From M3007 sp044226205 (GTDB lineage: Bacteria; Bacteroidota; Bacteroidia; Chitinophagales; Saprospiraceae): DNA of 64,000 bases. The notes under the pieces were generated by a model. The model did not search any database. It was not told where the DNA came from and was given only the letters and a program-made list of their open reading frames with translations. The stretch is taken from assembly GCA_044226205.1 (NCBI GenBank), contig JBGAHL010000001.1:417878-481877 (forward strand), read 5' to 3'. Position numbers and translations under genes: made by a program. Below are positions 1 through 9,141 of the stretch, piece after piece. How positions within the stretch are numbered: the first letter of the stretch is position 1; each line of letters begins with the position of its first letter.

Positions 1-164
1 AAAATCAACCAGCCAGACAAAGATACCGTATGGAATATGAATTTCGGGATGGCTCCCCGCAATATGACAGAATCGTGCAAGCATTTGGAAGAATCGTTCA
101 AACCGCCGCCTTTACCTGCCAATAATTTTGCCCCATCATTTATCGACACACTTTTATTGTCGCA

Positions 165-198
165 TTTGAAGGATTTAAAAACAAACATTTTACATTTA
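165..198 (+). promoter_or_regulatory. possible promoter for the aldehyde dehydrogenase gene
   Basis: A TTTG at 165-168 and a TACATTTA at 191-198 lie 16 bases before the chosen start. They resemble the Bacteroidota -33 (TTTG) and -7 (TAnnTTTG) elements with one mismatch, but the 22-base spacing is slightly long. The rest of 1-213 is AT-rich and shows no convincing gene. Confidence 0.3.
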
Positions 199-213
199 AA
201 ATTAACGCAAATC

Positions 214-1737
214 ATGGCAGACGTTATCGCAAATGCAAGCGCAGTCCTCACCCCGCCCCGTTTTAAGGATCAGTACGACAACTTTATCGGCGGCAAATGG
301 GTAGCCCCCGTGCGCGGCGAATACTTCGAAAACATCTCGCCGGTCGACGGGCAGGTGTTCACCAAAATTGCCCGCTCCACCGCCGAAGACGTGGAACTGG
401 CCCTCGATGCCGCACATGCCGCCGCTCCCGCCTGGAACCACAGTTCCGCCACCGAACGCAGCAATATTTTGCTCAAAATCGCCGACGTGATGGAGCAGAA
501 TCTCGAAGTGCTGGCCCGCACGGAAACCTGGGACAACGGCAAACCCCTCCGCGAAACCCGCGCCGCCGACCTTCCGCTGGCTATCGATCACTTCCGCTAT
601 TTTGCCGGCGTCATCCGCGCCGAGGAAGGTTCGGTAGCCGAACTCGATTCCACCACGGTCTCCGTCAACATCCCCGAGCCGCTGGGCGTCGTCGCACAGA
701 TCATTCCCTGGAACTTCCCCCTGCTCATGGCCGCCTGGAAAGTAGCCCCCGCCCTTGCCGCCGGCAACTGCGTGGTGCTCAAACCCGCCGAACAAACGCC
801 CGTCGGCATCCTCGTTCTGGTTGAATTGATCCAGCACCTGCTGCCCGCCGGCGTGCTGAACGTGGTCAACGGTTTCGGCATCGAAGCCGGCAAACCGCTG
901 GCTTCCAGCCCCCGCGTAGCCAAAGTCGCCTTCACCGGCGAAACGACGACCGGACGTCTTATCATGCAATACGCTTCGCAAAACATCGTGCCCGTCACGC
1001 TCGAACTGGGTGGCAAATCGCCCAATATCTTCTTCAAAAGCATCATGGATGCCGACGACGAATACTTCGACAAATGCCTCGAAGGCGCCGTCATGTTCGC
1101 CCTCAACCAGGGCGAGGTATGCACCTGCCCCTCGCGTCTGCTGGTGGAAGAAAGCATCTACGACGCCTTCATCGCCCGGGTGATCGAACGCACCAAAAAG
1201 GTAAAATTAGGCCATCCCCTCGATCCCGATACCATGATGGGCGCCCAGGCATCCAACGATCAGTACGAGAAAATCCTCAACTACATCCAGATTGGCAAGG
1301 AAGAAGGCGCCGAGGTGCTCTGTGGCGGCAAGGCGGCATACAACGAAGGCCTGGCAGGCGGCTACTACATCGAGCCGACCATTTTGAAAGGAAACAATAA
1401 AATGCGGGTATTTCAGGAAGAAATTTTCGGCCCCGTGGTGTGCGTCACGACCTTCAAAGACGAGGCCGAAGCCCTCGAAATCGCCAACGACACCCTCTAC
1501 GGACTTGGCGCCGGCGTCTGGACGCGCGACATGCACCAGGCCTACCAGATGGCCCGCAAGATCCAGGCCGGTCGCGTGTGGGTCAATTGCTACCACGCCT
1601 ACCCGGCGCACGCGCCGTTTGGCGGGTACAAAAAGTCGGGCATCGGCCGCGAAACGCACAAAATGATGCTGGGCCACTACCGCCAGACCAAAAACATGCT
1701 CATTTCTTACAGCAAAAACCCGCTGGGTTTCTTCTAA
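214..1737 (+). CDS. NAD-dependent aldehyde dehydrogenase (AldB/ExaC type)
   Basis: Oxidises aldehydes to carboxylic acids with NAD(P)+, most likely acetaldehyde or similar short aldehydes, in the cytoplasm. The 507 residues match the usual family length. The cofactor-binding PWNFP motif is near residue 166, the general-base Glu is in LELGGK near 264, and the catalytic Cys is in NQGEVCTCPSR near 303. That CTCPSR context is typical of the AldB/ExaC branch. The frame is open upstream to position 37, but those 59 codons are low-complexity and lack family similarity, so I start at the ATG at 214. A DUF779 gene follows three bases after the stop, a common partner of this branch. The exact substrate cannot be read from sequence. 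Confidence 0.93.
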   Translation: MADVIANASAVLTPPRFKDQYDNFIGGKWVAPVRGEYFENISPVDGQVFTKIARSTAEDVELALDAAHAAAPAWNHSSATERSNILLKIADVMEQNLEVLARTETWDNGKPLRETRAADLPLAIDHFRYFAGVIRAEEGSVAELDSTTVSVNIPEPLGVVAQIIPWNFPLLMAAWKVAPALAAGNCVVLKPAEQTPVGILVLVELIQHLLPAGVLNVVNGFGIEAGKPLASSPRVAKVAFTGETTTGRLIMQYASQNIVPVTLELGGKSPNIFFKSIMDADDEYFDKCLEGAVMFALNQGEVCTCPSRLLVEESIYDAFIARVIERTKKVKLGHPLDPDTMMGAQASNDQYEKILNYIQIGKEEGAEVLCGGKAAYNEGLAGGYYIEPTILKGNNKMRVFQEEIFGPVVCVTTFKDEAEALEIANDTLYGLGAGVWTRDMHQAYQMARKIQAGRVWVNCYHAYPAHAPFGGYKKSGIGRETHKMMLGHYRQTKNMLISYSKNPLGFF

Positions 1738-1740
1738 ACA

Positions 1741-2112
1741 ATGACACCAAGGGTAATCGTCAGTGAGGCGGCCCGGAGCATCATCGATCAGCTCCGGGCC
1801 GTTCACGGCCCCCTGCTTTTTCACCAAAGCGGGGGTTGTTGCGACGGCTCCGCGCCGATGTGCTATGCTGTCGGCGAACTCCTGATCGGGGATCAGGACG
1901 TATGGCTGGGCCAGATACACGGTTGTGATTTTTATATGTCGGCTTTTCAGTTTGAATACTGGAAACACACCCAGCTCGAAGTGGATGCAGTGCGCGGGCG
2001 CGGGGCCAGTTTTTCGCTGGAAATACCGCTGGGTTGGCGTTTTGTGGTAAAGTCGAGGTTGTTTACGGAGGAAGAAGAGCGCGATCTGGCGCAGGTCAGA
2101 ATGGGGGTTTGA
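1741..2112 (+). CDS. DUF779 protein, partner of the aldehyde dehydrogenase
   Basis: A 123-residue DUF779 protein. The hallmark is the early cysteine-rich GGCCDGSAPMC segment near residues 32-42, followed by a G-Q-I-H-G-C-D-F-Y stretch and a C-terminal region resembling a small beta-fold. The conserved Cys, Asp and His residues would suit metal or thiol chemistry, but no biochemical role is established that I can name. The ATG follows the aldehyde dehydrogenase stop by three bases, so the two are almost certainly co-transcribed. Family members very often sit beside AldB/ExaC-type dehydrogenases, which implies a supporting role in aldehyde detoxification or maturation of that enzyme (inference). 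Confidence 0.88.
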   Translation: MTPRVIVSEAARSIIDQLRAVHGPLLFHQSGGCCDGSAPMCYAVGELLIGDQDVWLGQIHGCDFYMSAFQFEYWKHTQLEVDAVRGRGASFSLEIPLGWRFVVKSRLFTEEEERDLAQVRMGV

Positions 2113-2208
2113 ACAGTTTTAACGGGAATAAAAAAGTCGCGCCATTTCGATGCAGGAGCCTGGTTTCTAACTATTTTTGGCAAACACTATTTGTCAAAAA
2201 ACGGCACA

Positions 2209-3192
2209 ATGAAACCCGTATTCCTGTTCCTCTTTTTTTCGCTTACCGCTCTTCTATCCGCCCAAACCAATACGTTTTTCCCTTTTGAAAAAGATGGCCA
2301 GTGGGGCATCGTCGATCAGCAAGGAAAAGTGACCTTGCCCCCCACATTTAAAAAACTCAGCTTCTTCAGACAGCCCCGGCCAGCGCTTGCCATCAGCATC
2401 GCCACGGACGGCATGCGTCAGAATGGATTAGTCGATCAAAATGGTCAAGTCCTGTTGGCCTTTCAGCAGCAGGACTTGCGTTTTTCCAACCTTGACTACT
2501 GCGTCTGGGTCGTAAGGAATGGAAAATGGGGCGCATTCGATGCCCTTTCCAAAAAGATGGTCGTGCCGGCGTCGTACGATACGCTCATGACGATTTTTGA
2601 AGACAAGGAGCATCTTTTTGCCAAAAAAGGAGCCCGTTATTTCGTGTACTCCATCTCCGGCAAACTGGAGAAAAAAGAATCCGAAGACAAATTTCAGCAA
2701 CGGATACCAATGGTTTTTGTTCCGCCAGTGATCAGCAGGGATGTTGATGAATATGCTCTTGGCTTGGATTTAGACAAGGAATTTACACTGGATGAACCAA
2801 TAAGGGCAGGCGGTTATGTGTATCGCCTTTTTCACAACCAACAACATCTGTACGGCTTGCTGGATTTCGACGGTATTGTCGTTATGGACTGCAAGTACGA
2901 ACAATTGATTGTCGAGACTCCGCACAACCATTTTGCTGACCGTTTCATCCTGATAAAACAGAATGCGTTGTGGGGCATTTTCCAGACCGATTATGATACG
3001 AACGGCTATTTGGCTTATTTTCAGGTCATGGAATGCCAATCCATGGTACAGCCTGTTCATATAGACGTGGATTATCCAGGGAAATATACAGGCGACTCGT
3101 ATTACCTGGTCGTCGTCAACGGGGCAGACAATAAACCTGTAAAAGGATACTACCATGTTCCTTCCCGAAAACTTTTTGTTCCCAGTTTATAA
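2209..3192 (+). CDS. secreted WG-repeat protein
   Basis: A 327-residue protein with a cleavable signal peptide (MKPVFLFLFFSLTALLSAQ). Several WG repeats follow: KDGQWGIVDQQGKVTLP near residue 28, a NGLVDQNGQVLL copy, an RNGKWGAFDALSKKMVVP copy near 105, and degenerate later copies (LYGLLDFDGIVVMD; ALWGIFQT). WG-repeat proteins are abundant in Bacteroidota and are thought to form beta-rich binding scaffolds; no enzyme motif is present. A TTG at 2191 is in frame, but the ATG at 2209 gives a perfect signal peptide. Base composition is visibly more AT-rich than the flanking genes, hinting at a different history. The ligand is unknown. Confidence 0.8.
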   Translation: MKPVFLFLFFSLTALLSAQTNTFFPFEKDGQWGIVDQQGKVTLPPTFKKLSFFRQPRPALAISIATDGMRQNGLVDQNGQVLLAFQQQDLRFSNLDYCVWVVRNGKWGAFDALSKKMVVPASYDTLMTIFEDKEHLFAKKGARYFVYSISGKLEKKESEDKFQQRIPMVFVPPVISRDVDEYALGLDLDKEFTLDEPIRAGGYVYRLFHNQQHLYGLLDFDGIVVMDCKYEQLIVETPHNHFADRFILIKQNALWGIFQTDYDTNGYLAYFQVMECQSMVQPVHIDVDYPGKYTGDSYYLVVVNGADNKPVKGYYHVPSRKLFVPSL

Positions 3193-3217
3193 ATATTCAC
3201 GCTAACCTGTATCGATT

Positions 3218-4036
3218 ATGGATCCGCACGACCTCCAGATCAGCGAAGTTTACCCGCCAGTTGAAATCGCCCGCAAGGTGGAACGCATCGGCGTTTCGAA
3301 GGCCCGCACCGAAACCCTGACCATGTTTGTCCTGGCCATTCTGGCGGGGGCGTTCATCTCGATGGGCGCCCTGTTGTTCACGGTTGTGATGACTGGCTCC
3401 AACCTGGGTTTTGGCCTCTCCCGCCTCGTCGGAGGGCTGAGTTTTTGTTTGGGTCTGATCCTGGTCGTCATCGCCGGCGCCGAATTGTTTACCGGCAACA
3501 ATCTGATTGCGATGGCCTGGGCGAGCCGATTGATCGGCACCCGCGACGTCGTGCGCAACTGGATCATCGTGTATCTGGGCAATGTGGCGGGTTGTCTGGC
3601 GACCGTCGTGCTGGTGGCCTGGGCCGATGTCGGGCATTTGGGCAACGGCACGGTGCAGGAGACGGCTATTGCCATTGCCAAGGCCAAGGCTGGCCTGCAT
3701 TGGGAAGTCGCTTTTGCACGGGGCATTTTGTGCAATGCCCTGGTTTGTCTGGCCGTATGGCTGGCCATGGGCGGCCGCAGTTTGACGGATAAAATTCTGG
3801 CGATCCTTTTCCCGATCACGGCCTTCGTGGCTATGGGGCTCGAACACTCGATCGCCAACTGGTTTTTCCTGCCTTACGGCTTGTACCTCGACGGTCAGGC
3901 GAGTTTGTCGGTGGTGGATGTGGTCCGCAACCTTATCGCCGTGACGATTGGCAATATCCTGGGCGGAACGGTGCTGGTTGCCGGGGTGTACTGGGTGGCC
4001 TACTTGCGGAGCGAGCGGATGAATCGGACGGCCTGA
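3218..4036 (+). CDS. formate/nitrite transporter (FNT) family channel
   Basis: A 272-residue inner-membrane protein of the FocA/NirC (FNT) family, which forms pentameric channels for small monovalent anions such as formate, nitrite or hydrosulfide. It has about six membrane segments. Family signatures include AGAELFTGNNL near residue 89, the half-helix region RGILCNALVCLAVWLAMGGRS near 168, and the conserved His in GLEHSIANWFFLP near 209. The start ATG at 3218 is followed by a hydrophilic N-terminal helix typical of the family. A formate dehydrogenase operon lies 7.5 kb away on the other strand, so formate is a plausible substrate, but the genes are not linked closely enough to prove it. Confidence 0.87.
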   Translation: MDPHDLQISEVYPPVEIARKVERIGVSKARTETLTMFVLAILAGAFISMGALLFTVVMTGSNLGFGLSRLVGGLSFCLGLILVVIAGAELFTGNNLIAMAWASRLIGTRDVVRNWIIVYLGNVAGCLATVVLVAWADVGHLGNGTVQETAIAIAKAKAGLHWEVAFARGILCNALVCLAVWLAMGGRSLTDKILAILFPITAFVAMGLEHSIANWFFLPYGLYLDGQASLSVVDVVRNLIAVTIGNILGGTVLVAGVYWVAYLRSERMNRTA

Positions 4037-4158
4037 AAACTAAAGGAACGTTAATTAACAGCGGCACGCTGTAACCTTTACTTTTTCCAAACGACCTTTC
4101 ATTAGCCGAAGGGACCCACCCTTTCGCTTTTCTCCGATTGTTCCACCATCTCAATAAC

Positions 4159-5862
4159 ATGCCGATGCCAGTATTTTCCGCATCCCGCAGGGCATTTTTT
4201 CAAAAACTTTCCAGAGTGGCCGATTTACCCCAGCCGACGGCAGCGCCGTTGGCTGCAGAATGGCCTTCCGGAAACGTGACCCTCAGCGGCGATCTTACCC
4301 CCTACAACGGTCCCTGGGACTTCGACCGGGCCGCTCACCTGCTCCGCCGGGCCACGTTCGGCACACAAAAAGCGCAAATCGACCTGTTGCTCGCCCAGGG
4401 CTCCGCACAGGCTGCCGTTGATTTCGTGCTCAACCTGCCCGCCACGCAGCCCGACCCGCCGATCAACAACTACAACAACACCGATTACACCGACCTCGAC
4501 GTGCCCGCAGGCGAAACCTGGGTGAATGCCTACCCGGATTTTAACAATGGCGGCGAAGGCTACCGCATCGAAAGCTGGCGGGGCTGGTGGCTCAAACTGA
4601 TGATCGACGGCGAGCCCAACATCCGCGAGAAAATGACGCTGTTCTGGCACAATCACTTCGCCACGCAAACTACCGAAGTATTCGTCGGGCGGGCCGTATA
4701 CAACTACAACCGCCGGCTGCGCGAGGGTTGCCTGGGCAATTTCAAATCGCTCGTCCGTACGATCACGCTCGACCAGATGATGCTGGTGTACCTCAACGGG
4801 TATCTCAACGACAAGTCGGCCCCGGACGAAAACTACGCCCGCGAATTGCAGGAACTTTTCACCATCGGCAAAGACACCCCCACACAATACACCGAAGCCG
4901 ATGTGGTGGCCGCTGCCCGCGTGCTGACCGGCTGGCGCATCAACCCGTTCTCGCTCGACGTCTATCTCGACATCAATGCCCACGATACGGGCAACAAACA
5001 GTTTTCGGCCTTTTACAACAACACCGTGATCCAGGGCAGCATCAATGGCGACGCCGAACTCGATGCCCTGCTCGACATGATTTTTTCCAAGGAAGAGGTC
5101 GCGCTGTTTATTTGCCGCAAACTGTACCGTTTCTTCGTCTATTACGTGATCGATCAAAACGTTGAAGACACGATCATCACCCCGCTGGCCCAGATTTTCC
5201 GCGACAACAACTACGACATTTTGCCCGTCGTGGCCACCCTGCTCAAAAGCGAACATTTCTTCGACGCCTACAACAAAGGCTGTTACATCAAAAACCCGCT
5301 CGACCTGACTGTCGGGGTACTGCGCAACTTCAATTTGTCGATCGAGGCGCCGACCCTGCTGGAAGACTGGTTTATGCCCCTTTACCTCAACTATTACACT
5401 TCAAGCCTGCAAATGCTGCCCGGCGACCCGCCCAACGTGGCGGGCTGGGCCGCTTACCGCCAGGCGCCCATGTACTACCGCAACTGGATCACGGCCGACA
5501 CCATTCGAAACCGGAATATCTTTTCCGACGCCCTGACCCTGTACTACATCGAGACGCCCGGAGGGTATCAGTTGAAGATCGATCATGTGGCCTTTGCCAC
5601 CCAGTTCGATCACCCGGAAGACCCCGTACAACTGGTCGATGACATCGTCAAACTGTTGTTGCCGATGGACCTGTCGGCATTTAAAAAATACCTGCTGAAG
5701 TCAATTCTGCTATCAGGACAAGCCAGCGATTACTACTGGACCAATGCCTGGAACGCTTACCTGGCCAATCCGAACGACACCATGGCGTATGAAACCGTGC
5801 GCACCCGTCTGGCGCTGCTGCACAAATACATCATGAGCCTGCCGGAATATCAACTGGCCTGA
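4159..5862 (+). CDS. DUF1800 family protein
   Basis: A 567-residue DUF1800 protein. Recognisable blocks are HLLRRATFGTQKAQID near residue 63, a WWLKLMIDGEPNIREKMTLFWHNHF stretch (described by key residues W, EKM, FWHNHF) near 147, ENYARELQELFTIG near 225, and DPPNVAGWAAYRQAP near 423. Function is undefined; the family is nearly always next to a DUF1501 gene, as here (42 bases downstream). The N-terminus has a twin-arginine-like SRRAFFQK but no clear hydrophobic core after it, so export by Tat is doubtful. I prefer the ATG at 4159 to an in-frame TTG at 4138. Confidence 0.85.
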   Translation: MPMPVFSASRRAFFQKLSRVADLPQPTAAPLAAEWPSGNVTLSGDLTPYNGPWDFDRAAHLLRRATFGTQKAQIDLLLAQGSAQAAVDFVLNLPATQPDPPINNYNNTDYTDLDVPAGETWVNAYPDFNNGGEGYRIESWRGWWLKLMIDGEPNIREKMTLFWHNHFATQTTEVFVGRAVYNYNRRLREGCLGNFKSLVRTITLDQMMLVYLNGYLNDKSAPDENYARELQELFTIGKDTPTQYTEADVVAAARVLTGWRINPFSLDVYLDINAHDTGNKQFSAFYNNTVIQGSINGDAELDALLDMIFSKEEVALFICRKLYRFFVYYVIDQNVEDTIITPLAQIFRDNNYDILPVVATLLKSEHFFDAYNKGCYIKNPLDLTVGVLRNFNLSIEAPTLLEDWFMPLYLNYYTSSLQMLPGDPPNVAGWAAYRQAPMYYRNWITADTIRNRNIFSDALTLYYIETPGGYQLKIDHVAFATQFDHPEDPVQLVDDIVKLLLPMDLSAFKKYLLKSILLSGQASDYYWTNAWNAYLANPNDTMAYETVRTRLALLHKYIMSLPEYQLA

Positions 5863-5904
5863 CGCAGTTCCCCATTCGTTTCATCCGCTGAAAAAATCCT
5901 CATT

Positions 5905-7485
5905 ATGAAAAGAAGAGACTTCATCAAATATGCCGGCATAACGGCCGGGGCCGCTTCCTTCCCGTTCCAGGGTTTCGGCATCAATCCCATGCCACGACTG
6001 CCGTTTTTGCAGGCGCTCGCCGAAGGCGGCAACCCCAACGGCCGGGTACTCGTCCTGATCCAGATGATCGGGGGCAACGACGGCCTCAACACCTACATTC
6101 CAATCGACCAATACGACCACCTCGCCCAACACCGCGGCAGCGTCCTGATCCCTGAAAATCAGGTGCTTGCGCTGAGCGGCGTAGGCAACGCGGGCTTGCA
6201 CCCGGCCATGAACCAATTGCGCGAAATGTTCGACAACGGGTTGGTATCCGTCGTGCAAAACGTCGGCTATCCGAACCAGGATTACTCTCACTTCCGCTCC
6301 ACCGACATCTGGATGTCGGCCTCGGACAGCGATCAGTACCTGTCGACAGGCTGGCTGGGCCGGTATTTGCAATACGAATACCCCGACTACCCCAACGGCT
6401 ACCCGAACCCCGACATGCCCGACCCGCTGGCCATCCAGATCGGCGCCCTGTCGTCGCTGGCCCTGATGGGCAACCCCAACCCGATGGGTTTTGCGATCAC
6501 CGACCCGCAGTCGTTTTATCAATTCGTGTCCGATCTGGTCGAGCCCGCGCCCAACTCGCCCTATGGCGACGAACTGGAATTCATCCGTTTGATCACCAAC
6601 CAGGCGCAGGTGTATTACAACGCCATCAAAAATGCCGCCGATGCCGGCGACAACCTGAGTAGCCTTTACCCCGATCCCGACATCAATCCGCTCGCCGATC
6701 AGTTGAAAATCGTGGCGCGGCTCATCAGCGGCGGACTGAAAACGCCGATCTACATCGTTACGATCGAGGGTTTCGATACGCATGCCGAACAGGTGCAGGC
6801 AGGCGACCCGGCCAATGGTCTGCATGCCGTTTTGCTCGGCCAATTGTCGGAAGCAGTCGGCGCATTCCAGAACGACCTCGAATTGCTGGGCGTAGCCGAC
6901 AAGGTAGCCGGCATGACGTTTTCGGAATTTGGCCGCACCATCGCCTCCAATGCCAGCATCGGCACCGACCACGGCGCAGCGGCTCCTTTATTTGTTTTTG
7001 GGAAAAATGTCATCCCGGGCGTGATCGGGACCAACGCACAAATTCCCAACCAACTCGACGATTCTGCCGACGTGCCCATGCAACACGACTTCCGCTCGGT
7101 TTACGCCAGCGCCCTTCAGGACTGGTTCGGGGTCAACAACCCGGAAAGCATCCTCCAGTACGAGTTTCCGATCCTGCCGATCTTCGTGGCGCCGTCCAGC
7201 GGCATACACAACGTGGTCAACGACAGCGCTTCGCTGGTGAGCCTCTACCCCAACCCGGTGCAGCAATCGGCCACCATCCGCTTCGACCTGGCCGTGGCCT
7301 CACGGGTAAGCATCGTTATTCTCGACGTCAACGGACGACCCTTGCGGACAGTCATCGACAACAACTTTTACCCGGCAGGGCGCAACGAGGTTTCGCTCGA
7401 CCGCGGCAAGCTGCCTGCCGGACAGTACTTCTACCAGTTGCGAACCAGTAGCGGCGTCGTTACGAAACAAATGGTAGCGATCTGA
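5905..7485 (+). CDS. DUF1501 family protein with Tat-like signal and T9SS sorting domain
   Basis: A 526-residue protein of the DUF1501 family, which belongs to the alkaline-phosphatase/sulfatase-like fold. The N-terminus is MKRRDFIKYAGITAGAASFP, a good twin-arginine signal (RRDFIK plus a hydrophobic core). Family landmarks are QMIGGNDGLNTYIP near residue 52, the DYSHFRSTDIW block near 127, GFDTHAEQ near 290, and EFGRTIASNAS near 340 followed by TDHGAAAP, which carries the usual D-H-G motif. From about residue 448 a T9SS sorting domain begins with SLYPNPV and ends in FYQLRTSSGVVTKQMVAI. It forms a pair with the DUF1800 gene upstream. Substrate is unknown. Confidence 0.88.
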   Translation: MKRRDFIKYAGITAGAASFPFQGFGINPMPRLPFLQALAEGGNPNGRVLVLIQMIGGNDGLNTYIPIDQYDHLAQHRGSVLIPENQVLALSGVGNAGLHPAMNQLREMFDNGLVSVVQNVGYPNQDYSHFRSTDIWMSASDSDQYLSTGWLGRYLQYEYPDYPNGYPNPDMPDPLAIQIGALSSLALMGNPNPMGFAITDPQSFYQFVSDLVEPAPNSPYGDELEFIRLITNQAQVYYNAIKNAADAGDNLSSLYPDPDINPLADQLKIVARLISGGLKTPIYIVTIEGFDTHAEQVQAGDPANGLHAVLLGQLSEAVGAFQNDLELLGVADKVAGMTFSEFGRTIASNASIGTDHGAAAPLFVFGKNVIPGVIGTNAQIPNQLDDSADVPMQHDFRSVYASALQDWFGVNNPESILQYEFPILPIFVAPSSGIHNVVNDSASLVSLYPNPVQQSATIRFDLAVASRVSIVILDVNGRPLRTVIDNNFYPAGRNEVSLDRGKLPAGQYFYQLRTSSGVVTKQMVAI

Positions 7486-7503
7486 TCGTACCACAGGCCT
7501 GAC

Positions 7504-7541
7504 AGGCGGCAGCATTTTGTCAACAACAAAATCTGCCGCCT
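7504..7541. terminator. bidirectional terminator hairpin between converging genes
   Basis: AGGCGGCAGCATTTTGT (7504-7520) pairs with ACAAAATCTGCCGCCT (7526-7541) apart from one bulged base, giving a long stem with a five-base loop. It lies between the DUF1501 stop (7485) and the L,D-transpeptidase stop (7561), where either strand would need termination. There is no strong T-run after it. Confidence 0.7.
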
Positions 7542-7560
7542 GCTTGCTGTTTCTCTCAGC

Positions 7561-8499
7561 TCAGCGCCGCTTGTACACGTCTTTCAGCAAAATGGTGTCG
7601 CCTTTTTCATTCACGACGTTCAGGTCGTAGCGAAAAACCACAGGCGTACCGATCGGGGCATAATAATACAGCAGCCAGGCATCGGCTTCTCCGCAACCGA
7701 CACAACCGTTGGAATAGGCTTTGCCCAGACTCGCAGGATTGGTCGTGGGGTGCAACATCTGGCCGTAGCGGTGCCCGTCGAGTTCGGCTTCCAGCCAGGG
7801 AATCTGGGGCAATTTGGTGATGCGGCCGTCGTCGCGGTGGGTGACTTTGTATTTAAGGCCGGTTTGCGGGTCTTGCCAAACAGGGTATTTATTCACCCGA
7901 ATGATCTTGCCCTTGCCGGGTTTGGTGCGCAAATCCTCCACCCGGTCGATGGTTTTCAGGTATTTCCGTTTGTTCTGCCCCACCCTGACCGGAAAGGAAA
8001 AAAGGGTGTCGTCCCCCTCCAGAATTCGCAAGCGAAACTCCGGGATGTTGACGTCGATGCGCGTCAGAGCCTGTCGCCGCCGGATGCCGGCCGCCAGAGC
8101 CGTGTCGGGCCCGAACAAGGTATCGCCACGGTGCAACACGGTGAGCAGCCGCTGGTTGTACACAAACTCTCCGCGGGCCATCCGTCGGTAATAGTCCGTA
8201 TTCATCAGCGAATCCAGCACTTTCGGATTGGCGCGCACGAGCAGGCATTCATCGAGATGGTAAGGCGCGACGGAGTCATAACGAGCCACCAGGCTGTCCA
8301 TAAAGCGGAAATAATCTTTCACCTGAACATCGTGCGGCACCACGTAAACCCAGGCGGGCGGCGGCTTGGGCGCCGAGTCGGCCGACGCGGGCCCGACCGT
8401 GGTGGCGCCGGCAGGTGAAGATGGCGAGGGCGCCGGTTGCCGGCAACTCGTCCAGGCCGACAGCAACAGTATCGTCCATGGGAGAATGTGGCTTTTCAT
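7561..8499 (-). CDS. L,D-transpeptidase (YkuD) lipoprotein
   Basis: A 312-residue cell-envelope enzyme with an N-terminal lipoprotein signal (MKSHILPWTILLLSAWTSC; the residue at -3 is an unusual Trp). The YkuD catalytic domain occupies roughly residues 160-300. Its signature is present as HPTTNPASLGKAYSNGCVGC, with the catalytic Cys near residue 267; the family's usual Arg after SxGC is replaced by Val-Gly. Such enzymes form 3-3 peptidoglycan cross-links or attach proteins to peptidoglycan. The frame is open 16 codons further upstream, but starting at 8499 puts the signal peptide at the N-terminus. The divergent acetyltransferase starts 100 bases away. Confidence 0.85.
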   Translation of the reverse strand: MKSHILPWTILLLSAWTSCRQPAPSPSSPAGATTVGPASADSAPKPPPAWVYVVPHDVQVKDYFRFMDSLVARYDSVAPYHLDECLLVRANPKVLDSLMNTDYYRRMARGEFVYNQRLLTVLHRGDTLFGPDTALAAGIRRRQALTRIDVNIPEFRLRILEGDDTLFSFPVRVGQNKRKYLKTIDRVEDLRTKPGKGKIIRVNKYPVWQDPQTGLKYKVTHRDDGRITKLPQIPWLEAELDGHRYGQMLHPTTNPASLGKAYSNGCVGCGEADAWLLYYYAPIGTPVVFRYDLNVVNEKGDTILLKDVYKRR

Positions 8500-8598
8500 A
8501 CTTTGAGGCAATTTGATCTTTGACTTTTGCCGCTGATAAAAGTGCAAACTTTGCGCGAATGCGGGAACAAATCAAGCATCCCGAACAGTTCTGCACGC

Positions 8599-9141
8599 AT
8601 GAACCTTCATATCAACAACGACATCGTCCTTGAACCCCTGTCGCCCGCTCACGCAGGCCCTGTTTTTGACCTGATCGAAGCCAACCGGTCACACCTGAGC
8701 GAATGGCTGACCTGGGTGGAGCGTATGCAAAACCGTGCAGACTTCGAGCAATTCGTCGAAGACTCCGGCAGGCGCGCCGACGAGGGCTTCGAAGCGCCTT
8801 TCGTCATTTTGTACAAAGGCGAAATTGCCGGAAGGATCGGCATTTATTACATCAACAAACCCTTCCGCTTCGGCTCCATCGGTTATTGGCTGGGCGAAAA
8901 ATTTCAGGGAAAAGGCATCATCGTGCAGTCCAGCGAAGCCATTACTGAATACGGCTTTAATGCCCTGGGACTCAACCGGATAGAAATTCGTTGCGCGGTG
9001 GGCAATGACAAAAGCCGGGCCGTGGCCGAACGCCTCGGGTTCCAGCATGAAGGCATCATGCGCGACGGCGAGTTCCTGAATGGCGCCTTTATCGACCTTC
9101 ATGTGTTTTCCATGTTGAAAAAAGAGTGGGCTTTGCGATGA
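8599..9141 (+). CDS. GNAT acetyltransferase, RimL/RimJ-like
   Basis: A 180-residue cytoplasmic N-acetyltransferase of the Acetyltransf_3 (RimJ/RimL) branch, transferring acetyl from acetyl-CoA to an amine. Visible features are the N-terminal LEPLSPAHAGPVFDLIEANR strand-helix, the GRIGIYYINKP strand, IGYWLGEKFQGKGI (the acetyl-CoA pyrophosphate-binding loop, Q-G-K-G-I near residue 103), and NRIEIRCAVGNDKSRAVAERLGFQHEG near 128. The ATG at 8599 gives the normal family N-terminus; the frame extends upstream to 8527 without similarity. Its last codons overlap the next start by four bases (ATGA), so the two are translationally coupled. The substrate (ribosomal protein, small amine or peptide) is not deducible. 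Confidence 0.88.
   Translation: MNLHINNDIVLEPLSPAHAGPVFDLIEANRSHLSEWLTWVERMQNRADFEQFVEDSGRRADEGFEAPFVILYKGEIAGRIGIYYINKPFRFGSIGYWLGEKFQGKGIIVQSSEAITEYGFNALGLNRIEIRCAVGNDKSRAVAERLGFQHEGIMRDGEFLNGAFIDLHVFSMLKKEWALR

Noticed and set aside
37..213. N-terminal extension of the aldehyde dehydrogenase
   Set aside because: The 59 codons show no family similarity and overlap the likely promoter; the ATG at 214 gives the standard length.
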